From Hydrogenobaculum sp. (GTDB taxonomy: Bacteria; Aquificota; Aquificia; Aquificales; Aquificaceae), in assembly GCA_002878215.1 (NCBI GenBank), contig PNJC01000024.1:1-38453 (forward strand): DNA of 38,453 nt. The letters are read 5' to 3'. Position 1 is the first letter of the stretch. Each line of letters opens with the position of its first letter. The notes below the pieces were generated by a model. It searched no databases. It was not told the DNA's origin and worked only from the letters and a program-made list of their open reading frames with translations. Shown here piece after piece: positions 15,274 through 24,597 of the stretch. A program made the translations under genes and the position numbers.

Positions 15274-16021
15274 GGCTTTTATTATAGCATAAATTTACCG
15301 TTAGATATTTTACAAATTGTTTTGCGCTTCTACCCGAATAACCACCAGCATTTAGGGCAAATCTATCCGCTTCTTGCTCAAATTCTTCGTTCCATTCTAA
15401 GTTTAGGCTTTTAACATGATGTTTTACAATGTTTATATACTGTTCTTTTGAAAAGCCCCAAAAACCAAGCCTAAGGCCAAATCTATCTACCAAAGCGTAA
15501 GCGTCGTTTAGACTATCCTCTGGAAACTTTTCGTCTTCCACTTTTTCTATAGTTAGATCTCTTTTGTTTGAAGTAGCATACACTATAAGGTTATTGGGGC
15601 GCTCTTCTATATCTCCTTCCAAAAGCGCTTTCATCAAAGAAAATCTTTCATCTTTTTCACTGAAAACAAGATCATCAAAAAACAAAATAAACCTATAAGG
15701 TTTATCATATATGTATTCGTATATGAAGGCCAAATCCTCAAGGTTTGATTTGTAAGCTTGTATCATTCTTAGCCCTTCATCTTTAAATCTATAAAGCATC
15801 GATTTTACCAAAGCAGATTTGCCGCTTCCTCTTCTTCCCCACAAAAGTGCATCGTTTGCCATATAACCTTTCACAAAGCAGTGGGTATTTTTTATGAGCT
15901 TTTCTTTTTGGTCATCGATGAAAAGAAGATCATCTGGGTTTACAAGATCTGGTCTTTTGATAGGCTCTAAGTTTTTTTCTATTATTCTAAAAGCCACAAA
16001 GGTTTTTAGCTCTAAACTCAT
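15266..16021 (-). CDS. DUF815-type AAA+ ATPase
   Basis: A 251-residue ATPase. Walker A is WGRRGSGKSALVK, Walker B is FILFFDDLVF, and YATSNKRDL supplies the sensor asparagine; the LVDRFGLRLGF and C-terminal GGYSGRSAKQFV segments are arginine-finger and sensor regions. This is the DUF815 family, whose function is not established. The frame is open to 16084, but ATG 16021 overlaps the dapA stop as ATGA, and the added 21 residues are only the antisense of dapA, so 16021 is chosen. The C-terminal codons overlap efp by 8 bases. Confidence 0.85.
   Translation of the reverse strand: MSLELKTFVAFRIIEKNLEPIKRPDLVNPDDLLFIDDQKEKLIKNTHCFVKGYMANDALLWGRRGSGKSALVKSMLYRFKDEGLRMIQAYKSNLEDLAFIYEYIYDKPYRFILFFDDLVFSEKDERFSLMKALLEGDIEERPNNLIVYATSNKRDLTIEKVEDEKFPEDSLNDAYALVDRFGLRLGFWGFSKEQYINIVKHHVKSLNLEWNEEFEQEADRFALNAGGYSGRSAKQFVKYLTVNLCYNKSHG
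15281..15289 (-). promoter_or_regulatory. Extended -10 of efp, leaderless spacing
   Basis: TGCTATAAT on the minus strand, a consensus extended -10, ends 7 bases before ATG 15273. It lies inside the 3' end of the upstream ATPase gene. Confidence 0.6.
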
Positions 16022-16890
16022 ATAAGGCTGTATTTTTTTAGGACTTCTTTTAACTTTTCTTCGTTTTGAGGAAGCATTTCGCAAAGAGGTAGCCTAAACT
16101 CTTTTTTTACCATACCCATCAAAGAAAGGGCGGTTTTTACAGGGATGGGGTTAGTCTCTATAAACATAATCTTAAATATTTCTAAAAGATGATAATGCAT
16201 TTGCCTTGCTTTTTCAAAATCACCTTTTAAAGCATGAGTTGTTAGTTCTTTTACCTCTTTTGGCATCACGTTGCTTATCACAGATACCACCCCTTTAGCG
16301 CCCAAGCTCATCATAGGAAGTGTCAGAGAATCATCTCCAGAAAATACCGTAAAATTTGGTATTCTTTTTAAAATCTCTGATATTCTATCCATGTTTGGCG
16401 TTGATTCCTTGGAGCCTTTTATATTTGGATGGTCTTTTGCAAGTCTTTCTAAAGTATCCACGGATATTTCTATACCTGTCCTAGAAGGAATGTTGTAGAT
16501 GTATATGTCTATATCTACTTCTTTTGCTATTTTGCTAAAATGTCTATAAAGTCCCTCTTGAGTTGGTTTGTTGTAGTATGGTACTACCAAAAGAGCACTG
16601 TCTGCACCCACTGCTTTTGCAAAGGTCGTAAATCTCAAAGCTTCTTCAGTGGAGTTTGCGCCAGTCCCAGCCATTATGTGTATGCGTTTTTTGGCGCTTT
16701 TAACGGCAAACTCTATAACAGCTTCATGTTCTTCGTAGCTTAAAGTAGGCGATTCACCTGAAGTGCCGCATACCAATATGCCATCCGTACCATTGGCTAT
16801 TTGAAACTCTATAAGCCTCTCAAAAGCTCCGTAATCTACTTCACCGTTTTTAAAGGGTGTTACTATGGCAGTTATACTTCCTGTTAACAT
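16018..16890 (-). CDS. dapA: 4-hydroxy-tetrahydrodipicolinate synthase
   Basis: Condenses pyruvate with aspartate semialdehyde in lysine and diaminopimelate synthesis. The 290-residue TIM barrel has GTSGESPTLSYEEH (about 43-56), YNIPSRTG (about 132-139) with the catalytic tyrosine, and the Schiff-base lysine in KGSKEST (about residue 160). GDDSLTLP and the C-terminal helices are normal. It leads a two-gene unit with the DUF815 ATPase. ATG 16890 is 6 bases after a TATATT -10 element. Confidence 0.95.
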   Translation of the reverse strand: MLTGSITAIVTPFKNGEVDYGAFERLIEFQIANGTDGILVCGTSGESPTLSYEEHEAVIEFAVKSAKKRIHIMAGTGANSTEEALRFTTFAKAVGADSALLVVPYYNKPTQEGLYRHFSKIAKEVDIDIYIYNIPSRTGIEISVDTLERLAKDHPNIKGSKESTPNMDRISEILKRIPNFTVFSGDDSLTLPMMSLGAKGVVSVISNVMPKEVKELTTHALKGDFEKARQMHYHLLEIFKIMFIETNPIPVKTALSLMGMVKKEFRLPLCEMLPQNEEKLKEVLKKYSLI

Positions 16891-16896
16891 ACTAAT

Positions 16897-16902
16897 AATA
16901 TA
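16897..16902 (-). promoter_or_regulatory. -10 element of dapA, leaderless spacing
   Basis: TATATT on the minus strand ends 6 bases before ATG 16890, with no ribosome site between. No TGn extension. Nothing else is seen in the 41-base gap after metG. Confidence 0.45.
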
Positions 16903-16931
16903 ACCTAAAAATCTTTATTTGGCTTTTTATT

Positions 16932-18443
<1,512 letters not shown>

Positions 18444-18461
18444 TTAAAAGCTCAATACACA

Positions 18462-18470
18462 TGCTATAAT
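18462..18470 (+). promoter_or_regulatory. Extended -10 of the coiled-coil gene, leaderless spacing
   Basis: TGCTATAAT ends 6 bases before GTG 18477. It fixes the start of a frame that is otherwise open far upstream into antisense metG. It is divergent from the metG promoter. Confidence 0.6.
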
Positions 18471-18476
18471 AAAAAT

Positions 18477-18881
18477 GTGAGAGTTTCAAAAACGTATAGG
18501 CTTAGTTCAAAAGTTATTATGAAGATAGAAGCTTTAGCTGAAAAATTTGATATATCTGCCACAGAGGTAGTAGAGAAAGCTGTAGAAGAATTATATTCCA
18601 AAGAGATAAAAGGTTTGCACTACGTATCCGTAGACAAATACAATGAAATAGTAGATAAGCTAAAAGAATCAAACGATACTATTGTAGATTTAAATAGGCA
18701 AATATTATCTTTGTATGAGAAGATAAAGCAATTAGAGTACGATAAAATATCTTTAGAATTTAAATTAAAGGAAAAAGAGAAGGCATATAATAGGCTTAAA
18801 AAGAAGATAGAGAATGTCCCTTTCTGGAGAAAAGACATATCTGAGCTATTTGGTCCCAAAAAAGAAGACGAAGAAGATTAG
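18477..18881 (+). CDS. Ribbon-helix-helix-like coiled-coil protein, unrecognised
   Basis: I do not recognise the family. From GTG 18477 the product has 134 residues. The first 45 (RVSKTYRLSSKVIMKIEALA, then SATEVVEKAVEELY) read like a ribbon-helix-helix or ParG-like DNA-binding segment, a strand plus two helices. Residues about 60-115 form a coiled coil (YNEIVDKLKESNDTIVDLN onward), followed by a tail with VPFWRKDISELFG and an acidic end KEDEED. It is a single-gene unit, divergent from metG and convergent with the DUF503 gene, whose stop codon it overlaps (TTAG). A DNA-binding, chromosome-organising or regulatory role is possible but unproven. Confidence 0.7.
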   Translation: MRVSKTYRLSSKVIMKIEALAEKFDISATEVVEKAVEELYSKEIKGLHYVSVDKYNEIVDKLKESNDTIVDLNRQILSLYEKIKQLEYDKISLEFKLKEKEKAYNRLKKKIENVPFWRKDISELFGPKKEDEED

Positions 18882-19165
18882 ATGTTTAAAAACTCTAAAC
18901 TTATATCAAAAATAATATCTGGCCACTGTTTTTCGCTAAATTTTACAATAGAGCTTAGCGCTTGGTTAACCCCTTCTTTATCAACCCCCACTACAGCAGC
19001 ACCTATTCTCGAGCGCTGCCAAGAATCGTGGAAATCCACTTCAGATACAGATATTTTAAAGTTGCTAACGAGCTTATCTTTTATAGACCTCACATAGTGT
19101 CTTTTTTCTTTCAAAGAAAGAGCATCTGGTATATAAAAATCTATTATTACTATACCAACAATCAT
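18878..19165 (-). CDS. DUF503 (YlxP-like) protein
   Basis: A 95-residue ferredoxin-like-fold protein. LSLKEKRHYVRSIKDKL near residues 17-33 and the later EVDFHDSWQRSRIGAAVV are the hallmarks of the DUF503/YlxP family. YlxP genes often sit beside infB and rbfA and are suspected ribosome-associated factors, but no function is established. Here it stands alone. Its promoter overlaps the 3' end of the TPR lipoprotein gene and gives a leaderless start. Confidence 0.85.
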   Translation of the reverse strand: MIVGIVIIDFYIPDALSLKEKRHYVRSIKDKLVSNFKISVSEVDFHDSWQRSRIGAAVVGVDKEGVNQALSSIVKFSEKQWPDIIFDISLEFLNI

Positions 19166-19172
19166 AAAAAAT

Positions 19173-19178
19173 ATTATA
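19173..19178 (-). promoter_or_regulatory. -10 element of the DUF503 gene, leaderless spacing
   Basis: TATAAT on the minus strand ends 7 bases before ATG 19165 and overlaps the last codons of the upstream TPR gene. An 8-base gap leaves no room for a ribosome site. Confidence 0.5.
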
Positions 19179-19605
19179 ACTTGCTTTCTATCTCTTTTAA
19201 GGTATTTTGATAGGCTTTGTTGTTGGGTTCAAGTTTTAAAGCTTTTAATATATAAAACTTTGCCTTTTTAAAATCCCCGAGTTTATAGTAAGTATAAGCC
19301 AAATTGTTCATAGCGTCTGTGTTTTTAGGGTTTATTTTTATGGCTTTTTCGTAATATTTTACGGCATCTTTGTATTTTTTTTCTTTAAAAAGCGCATTGC
19401 CTAAGTCAAAGTATGCAATGTCGTAGTTTTTATCTTTTTTTATAGCCATTTTATACTGGTATATAGCATCCTTATAATCTTTTTGCTTTTCGTAAGTGTA
19501 TCCAAGTTCTACGTGTTCTTTGGCGCTAAGGGGGTCATGTACTATAACTATGTAAGAGCAAGAGCTTAGTATCATAGTAAAAGCCAAAAAAACAAGTTTT
19601 TTCAA
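19174..19605 (-). CDS. TPR lipoprotein
   Basis: A 143-residue protein with a lipoprotein signal, MKKLVFLAFTMILSSC, where C16 would be lipidated after the LSSC lipobox. Three TPR units follow (about residues 30-62, 64-97, 98-131), each with the W/Y-G-A pattern, such as AYFDLGNALFKEKKYKDAVK. TPR lipoproteins of this size often scaffold envelope complexes (pilus secretin or Bam-like assemblies), but no partner is encoded nearby. The start is TTG 19605, overlapping the mnmA stop (TTGA), so its translation depends on mnmA. Confidence 0.85.
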   Translation of the reverse strand: MKKLVFLAFTMILSSCSYIVIVHDPLSAKEHVELGYTYEKQKDYKDAIYQYKMAIKKDKNYDIAYFDLGNALFKEKKYKDAVKYYEKAIKINPKNTDAMNNLAYTYYKLGDFKKAKFYILKALKLEPNNKAYQNTLKEIESKL

Positions 19606-20630
19606 GATATGATGCCACCCCCTAAGAGTGTATCGCCAAAATAAATAGCTCCTACTTGGCCTTTTGCTACTTGCGTTGCCGGTTCTTTTAAAAGTACTCT
19701 TACATCATCTTTATCTTCTTCTATATGCTTTATCGGTATAGGTTTTGAGTTATACCTGATTTGTATGTACATATTGTCTTTTTCAAAATTTTCCAGCCTA
19801 TTGTAATCCTTTAATGTTATTGCGTCTTTGAAAAGATATTCTTTTTCACCTACGTAAAGTATGTTGTTTTCAATATCTTTTTCTACTACATAAAGCGGTT
19901 TATGATAAGACACCCCCAATCCATGCCTTTGGCCTATGGTATATTTGTGTATGCCTTTGTGTTTACCTAGTTTTTTTTGAGTAGCTATATGCACTATATC
20001 TCCTTGTGTCATGTCTATAAATTGAGATAGGTAATCTTCTAAATCCATACCTTTTAAAAAACATACATCTTGAGATTCTACTTTGTTAGCCACTGGAAGG
20101 TTTATTTTTTTTGCGATGTCTCTAATTTCTTGCTTTGTCATAAGGCCCACTGGAAACATAAGATAATCAAGGCTTTGTTTAGGGACAAGCGCCATGAAGT
20201 AAGATTGGTCTTTTTCTTTAGCCCTTTTTATTTTATTGCCTTCTTTTATCACGTAGTGCCCCGTGGCTAAAAAATCTATATCGGCAGTTTGTTTTAGATA
20301 GAAGCCCAAAAACGCAGTCTTTACATCTTTATTGCATATAGCACAAGGATTTGGTGTAAGCCCAGCTTTGTAGCTTTTTATAAAATAATCTATCACTCTT
20401 TCTTTAAATAGATTTTCCCAATCAAGCGTAATGTGTGGTATACCAAGTATATCGCATACTATTCTTGCATCTTGCACGTCTTTTGGAGAGCAGCATACCC
20501 TTGCGTTTTCTGGGCATTCTTCTTTGTAAAATCGTAGTGTAACGCCTATTACATCGTGACCTTGTTCTTTTAGCAAATATGCGGCTACGCTTGAATCCAC
20601 GCCGCCACTCATACCAACAGCAATTCTCAT
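19602..20630 (-). CDS. mnmA: tRNA-specific 2-thiouridylase
   Basis: Adds sulfur to U34 of Lys, Glu and Gln tRNAs. The PP-loop is GMSGGVDSSVAA (residues 6-17); the two catalytic cysteines lie in NPCAICN (about residue 97) and SQDVCFLKG (about 195). GQRHGLGV and the C-terminal beta-barrel are present. Sulfur would come from a persulfide donor such as a cysteine desulfurase/TusA relay or a rhodanese. It follows a periplasmic thioredoxin-like gene with a 2-base gap, an operon partner that is not functionally obvious. Confidence 0.94.
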   Translation of the reverse strand: MRIAVGMSGGVDSSVAAYLLKEQGHDVIGVTLRFYKEECPENARVCCSPKDVQDARIVCDILGIPHITLDWENLFKERVIDYFIKSYKAGLTPNPCAICNKDVKTAFLGFYLKQTADIDFLATGHYVIKEGNKIKRAKEKDQSYFMALVPKQSLDYLMFPVGLMTKQEIRDIAKKINLPVANKVESQDVCFLKGMDLEDYLSQFIDMTQGDIVHIATQKKLGKHKGIHKYTIGQRHGLGVSYHKPLYVVEKDIENNILYVGEKEYLFKDAITLKDYNRLENFEKDNMYIQIRYNSKPIPIKHIEEDKDDVRVLLKEPATQVAKGQVGAIYFGDTLLGGGIIS

Positions 20631-20632
20631 GT

Positions 20633-21073
20633 TTACTTGTAAAGCTTGCTCAATATGTATAAAAATTGTTCTTTTGTTTTATAACCTTGATAAACTTTAA
20701 AGTGCCCATTTGGATATACAACAGCAAAAGCTGGAGTACCAAACAATCTGAACTTTCTAATAAACTTATTTCCGCCAGATTCATCTACATTTACCGAAGA
20801 AAATATGAAATGCTTATTTATAAAATCCACTACATCGGGCTTTTGCAACACATATTGGTCAAAAAGATCGCAATACGTACAATCGTTCCCGTAAAAGTAT
20901 AAAAGCACCGGCCTATGCTCTTTTTTTGATAGCTCTTTAGCTTGGTTGTAATAATAAATATATAGCCCGTGCCATACGGTAGGGTTAGTGTTTGGTGCAT
21001 TGCTCGTGGTGCCATCGGCGAATACCATAATACTAAAAGCCAAAAACGTTAAAAAAATTCTAAAATACTTCAT
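20633..21073 (-). CDS. Periplasmic thioredoxin-like protein (CTYC)
   Basis: A 146-residue protein with a Sec signal peptide (about residues 1-20, ending VFA-D). The mature domain is a thioredoxin fold: PVLLYFYGNDCTYCDLF holds the redox motif C-T-Y-C, and LFGTPAFAVVYPNG the cis-proline. This resembles SoxW/DsbD-gamma-like reductants or cytochrome-maturation thioredoxins. It is coupled to the MlaE permease by an ATGA overlap and precedes mnmA. Partner DsbD/CcdA is not in the window. Confidence 0.82.
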   Translation of the reverse strand: MKYFRIFLTFLAFSIMVFADGTTSNAPNTNPTVWHGLYIYYYNQAKELSKKEHRPVLLYFYGNDCTYCDLFDQYVLQKPDVVDFINKHFIFSSVNVDESGGNKFIRKFRLFGTPAFAVVYPNGHFKVYQGYKTKEQFLYILSKLYK

Positions 21074-21810
21074 GTATATATGATAGCAGTTAAAAAGTAA
21101 TCAAGTATAAGAATTAACATAGAAGATATTACAACCGATGATGTGGTAGCCCTACCAACACCCTGATTGCCACCGCTCGTCTTGAAACCAAAATAGTTGC
21201 TAACTGTGGCAATCACTATACCATATGCAAAAGCTTTATACAACCCCCCGTATATATCGTAAAAATCTACAATTTCCTTTGTTTTATCCCAATACATATG
21301 TCCGTTTATATGGAATATTAAGGTGCTTACGAGGTATCCGCCAATTATTCCAGAGATATCTGATAATATTGTAAGAAGAGGTAAATCAATCATGCAAGCA
21401 AAAAGTATCGGGCTTGTAATATATGCGTAAGGGTTTATAGCCAGCGTTTCAAGGGCGTCTATTTGTTCGGTAACCTTCATAGTACCTATAGAAGCTGTAA
21501 TGGCAGAACCAACCCTTGCCACCACCATCAAGGATGTAAGCACTGGTCCAAGCTCCCTACCCATTGAAAGAGCTACCAAAGCCCCAATTAGATACTCTGA
21601 GTTAAACTCATGAAGGGTAGAATACGTTTGCAAAGCCAAAACCCCGCCCGTAAATAGCGATGTGATAACCACTACCGGCACAGTATCAGCGCCTATGTAA
21701 ATTACCCTATCTACAAAGTGTCTTAACTTTGGCCTGTCTTTAAAGATGTGCAAAAGCGCTGTTAGAAAAATATAGAAAGCCTCTCCTAAGGCATTTATAA
21801 ACTCTATCAT
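21070..21810 (-). CDS. mlaE: MlaE-family ABC transporter permease
   Basis: A 246-residue membrane protein with about five to six helices. The conserved cytoplasmic segment SMGRELGPVLTSLMVVARVG and the following EQIDALETLAINP are diagnostic of the MlaE/YrbE family, which moves phospholipids between inner and outer membranes with an MlaF ATPase and MCE protein MlaD. Neither partner gene is here. It shares the TAATG junction with the globin-like gene and ATGA with the thioredoxin-like gene, so the three are cotranscribed. Confidence 0.9.
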   Translation of the reverse strand: MIEFINALGEAFYIFLTALLHIFKDRPKLRHFVDRVIYIGADTVPVVVITSLFTGGVLALQTYSTLHEFNSEYLIGALVALSMGRELGPVLTSLMVVARVGSAITASIGTMKVTEQIDALETLAINPYAYITSPILFACMIDLPLLTILSDISGIIGGYLVSTLIFHINGHMYWDKTKEIVDFYDIYGGLYKAFAYGIVIATVSNYFGFKTSGGNQGVGRATTSSVVISSMLILILDYFLTAIIYT

Positions 21811-22706
21811 TACTTTTTCTCCACCTTGTTTATTATAAAGTAAACTATACCTATAAAAAGCATCAATATACCAAGTATTAAAAGCTCAATACTTTTCTTT
21901 GGATATAAAGATATTATAAGTATTTTTCTTATAATGGCAGCTAAAGCTATGCCTGCAAACACCTTAAGGGATAGAGAAGCCCCTTTTAAATGCTTTATTT
22001 CTTCGTTTAAAAGCTCGGATATCGCATACAAAATAAGCGTAGAACCAAGTATCTCGAGGGCGGTAGACTCTGGTGACACTCTACCAAGCACCAAATTTAC
22101 CAATTCGTACAGTATCCATCCACCACCCACTATAGCTAAAAAGCTCATTATGGTAACGATAAAAAGGTCTATTGACCTTGAAACTCCTTGAATGGCTTCT
22201 ATGAATATTTTTTGGATTTTGGAAGTACCTAAATATGTTTTAAATTCTTCTTCTCTATAAGCCTCTGTGATAACATCAAGGTTTATATCAAGGATTTTAT
22301 CGATGGATTTTAAAATCTTTATCTTTTCGTCTGCATCGGCTGTTTTTTCTATGACTAGTGTTTCTATAAACTCTCTAACAAAATTCATTGAAGAGTTTAA
22401 ATAATGAGGTGGTAAGCCTATCTGAACGTGTCTCATACCTATGCGCTGAGCTTTTGAAATATAAATATGGTCAATGTTTCCTTCAAAAAGCCCCAAAAAC
22501 CAAGCTTGTAAGTGGGCTTTGTGCCTTTCTTTTATTTTTTCATCTTTTAAATACCTGTCCTTGTCTTCAAATATATTAAAATACTCATAAAGCTTGTTTA
22601 CAAAATCATCCTTATGTTTAATCGCTATATCCTTCATCTCTTTAAGGTGTCTCTCATCTTCTTCATTCCAACTATAATGCTTTTTAATCTCTTCTATGCT
22701 TCTCAT
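21810..22706 (-). CDS. Protoglobin domain fused to a PsiE-like membrane domain
   Basis: A 298-residue protein. Residues about 1-155 are a protoglobin/globin-sensor domain: SWNEEDERHLKEMKDI at the start, WFLGLFEGNID, and KAQRIGMRHVQIGLPPHY with the expected proximal heme ligand H93. Residues about 175-295 form four transmembrane helices; the segment ALEILGSTLILYAISELLNEE and the following GIALAAIIRKILI resemble PsiE (phosphate-starvation-inducible) proteins. So a cytoplasmic O2, NO or CO-binding globin is tethered to the inner membrane. It heads the operon with mlaE, the thioredoxin-like gene, mnmA and the TPR lipoprotein. No histidine kinase or cyclase output domain exists. Confidence 0.8.
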   Translation of the reverse strand: MRSIEEIKKHYSWNEEDERHLKEMKDIAIKHKDDFVNKLYEYFNIFEDKDRYLKDEKIKERHKAHLQAWFLGLFEGNIDHIYISKAQRIGMRHVQIGLPPHYLNSSMNFVREFIETLVIEKTADADEKIKILKSIDKILDINLDVITEAYREEEFKTYLGTSKIQKIFIEAIQGVSRSIDLFIVTIMSFLAIVGGGWILYELVNLVLGRVSPESTALEILGSTLILYAISELLNEEIKHLKGASLSLKVFAGIALAAIIRKILIISLYPKKSIELLILGILMLFIGIVYFIINKVEKK

Positions 22707-22717
22707 TGATAGCTAAT

Positions 22718-22723
22718 ATTATA
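22718..22723 (-). promoter_or_regulatory. -10 element of the protoglobin operon
   Basis: TATAAT on the minus strand ends 11 bases before ATG 22706, allowing a leader of only a few bases. It is back-to-back with the -10 of the divergent EamA gene, within a 35-base gap. Confidence 0.45.
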
Positions 22724-22732
22724 TGCTAAAAT
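22724..22732 (+). promoter_or_regulatory. Extended -10 of the EamA transporter gene
   Basis: TGCTAAAAT ends 9 bases before ATG 22742. It is directly adjacent to the divergent -10, so the two promoters cannot easily be occupied together. Confidence 0.5.
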
Positions 22733-22741
22733 AAAAATCTT

Positions 22742-23623
22742 ATGCATAGGTCTATAGATAAAAAAGCTTTTATTTTGTTGATAGTGCTATCTTTTATATG
22801 GGGTTACAACTGGGTTTTGATGAAGCAGGCTATACAGTATATGCCAGAGCTTTATTTTGCCTTTTTTAGGACTATATTTGGTGCTTTTTTGCTTTTTGGT
22901 ATCTTGGCTTTTAACAAGAAAAGCTTAAAAATAACACATTTTAAATATGTGAGCATACTGGGGTTTTTACAAACTACAGGTTTTGTAGGACTTACCATAT
23001 TGGCCCTTAAATTTGCAAAAGCTGGTAAAACAGCAATATTAGTTTATTCTATGCCTTTCTGGCTTGTGTTGTTTTCTTGGAAGATTTTAAAAGAGATACC
23101 GGATAGAAAGGAAATAATTAGCAACGTTGTAGCTTTTCTGGGGCTTTTTCTTGTGTTAGAACCTTGGGATATGATAGGTAACAAGGGATTTTTGGGCGAT
23201 GCTCTCGCTATCTTAAGCGGTATATCTTGGGCTTTTGCAGTAATATGGCAGAAAAAACACCGCAACTTAAATGCCGATATAATCTCGTTAAACGCATGGC
23301 AGATGTTTATAGGAAGTATAGGTATTTTGATATGCGCTTTAATGTTTGAGAGATTTTATATAAGGTTTTCTTATTTTCTTTTGTTTGCTATATTCTACAA
23401 TGCAGTTTTGGCAAACGCTTTAGCATGGGTTATATGGAGTTATGCAATAAAAAGACTACCTTCTGGTTTTATGGGACTTACGATGCTTACTACACCTGTA
23501 ATAGGTATGATTTCTTCTATGATTATTCTAAAAGAGCGTATGGATATTTACGAAATAATTGGGTCTTCTCTTATTGTTTTAGGTCTTTTAATAAACACCT
23601 TAGACCATATAAGAAAAGCTTAA
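22742..23623 (+). CDS. EamA/DMT-superfamily transporter
   Basis: A 293-residue membrane protein with ten predicted helices in two EamA repeats. Repeat one opens with LSFIWGYNWVLMKQAI; the second contains AILSGISWAFAVIWQK, then the pair of helices ending TTPVIGMISSMIIL, and a final helix. Members export amino acids or metabolites or carry nucleotide sugars; the substrate cannot be told. It is a single-gene unit divergent from the protoglobin operon and convergent with galE, with two bases between stop codons and no terminator. Confidence 0.88.
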   Translation: MHRSIDKKAFILLIVLSFIWGYNWVLMKQAIQYMPELYFAFFRTIFGAFLLFGILAFNKKSLKITHFKYVSILGFLQTTGFVGLTILALKFAKAGKTAILVYSMPFWLVLFSWKILKEIPDRKEIISNVVAFLGLFLVLEPWDMIGNKGFLGDALAILSGISWAFAVIWQKKHRNLNADIISLNAWQMFIGSIGILICALMFERFYIRFSYFLLFAIFYNAVLANALAWVIWSYAIKRLPSGFMGLTMLTTPVIGMISSMIILKERMDIYEIIGSSLIVLGLLINTLDHIRKA

Positions 23624-23625
23624 AA

Positions 23626-24597
23626 TTAGCGCTGCTTTTTCTCCCATTCCCAAGCGGTTTTTACTATGAAGTAAGGATCGTCGTATTTTGGTTTCCAGCC
23701 AAGTTTATTCTTTATCTTATCAACATTTGCAATAAGAACAGGTGGGTCTCCTGGTCTTCTATCGTAATTATATACTGGAAAATCAACACCTGTTACATCT
23801 TTTACTATATCAACCACCTCTTTTACACTTAAACCTCTTCCGTAGCCGCAGTTAAAAATATCTGAATCAGCGCCTTCTTCAAGGTATTTCATAGCCTCAA
23901 AATGAGCATCTACTAAGTCTGATACATGTATATAATCTCTTATGCAAGTGCCATCTTTCGTGTTGTAATCAGTGCCGTATATGCCAAAATCTTTTATCTC
24001 ACCTTTTGCGGCTTTTAAGGCTCTTAAAATAAGATGCGTTGGTTTTTTAGAAATTTGCCCAAGCTCTCCTTCTGGATCTGCTCCAGCTACGTTAAAATAC
24101 CTAATGGCCACATACTTTAAATCGCTTACTTTTGACACATCTTCTAAGGCTTTTTCAAAGTTTGCCTTAGATTGACCGTAAGGGTTTATTGGTTCTATTG
24201 AATCTGTTTCTTTTACAGGTTTATCGGATTTTATACCGTAAACAGCTGCTGTTGATGAAAATATAAAGTTTTTTACTCCAGATTTTACAGCGTATTCTAA
24301 AAGCTTTAAACTGTTGCAAAAATTGTTTTCATAATACTTTATAGGTTGTTGTACAGATTCTTCAACAGCTATGTATGCTGCAAAATGTATTATCGCATCT
24401 GGTTTAAACTCTAATAGCGCCTCTAAGGTTTCTTTGCTTTGTATATCAGCTTGTAAAAACTTACCACCTTTTACAAATTCTCTATGACCTGTAGATAAAT
24501 TATCTATCACAAGGACATCGTAGCCTCTTTTTAGGGCTTCTTTTAGCATGTGAGAGCCTATGTACCCAGCCCCACCGGTTATAACGATTTTTTTCAT
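23626..24597 (-). CDS. galE: UDP-glucose 4-epimerase
   Basis: Short-chain dehydrogenase/reductase that interconverts UDP-glucose and UDP-galactose. GGAGYIGSHM (residues 8-17) binds NAD; FSSTAAVYG and YGQSKANFEK give the Ser-Tyr-Lys catalytic set; NCGYGRGLSVKEV and RPGDPP are late GalE features. Length 323 fits. Its ATG follows the rpiB stop with no gap. UDP-galactose would feed envelope polysaccharides. Confidence 0.93.
   Translation of the reverse strand: MKKIVITGGAGYIGSHMLKEALKRGYDVLVIDNLSTGHREFVKGGKFLQADIQSKETLEALLEFKPDAIIHFAAYIAVEESVQQPIKYYENNFCNSLKLLEYAVKSGVKNFIFSSTAAVYGIKSDKPVKETDSIEPINPYGQSKANFEKALEDVSKVSDLKYVAIRYFNVAGADPEGELGQISKKPTHLILRALKAAKGEIKDFGIYGTDYNTKDGTCIRDYIHVSDLVDAHFEAMKYLEEGADSDIFNCGYGRGLSVKEVVDIVKDVTGVDFPVYNYDRRPGDPPVLIANVDKIKNKLGWKPKYDDPYFIVKTAWEWEKKQR

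Noticed and set aside
16022-16084. N-terminal extension of the DUF815 ATPase
   Set aside because: It lies inside dapA and is explained as a shadow; the ATGA junction at 16021 is the natural start.
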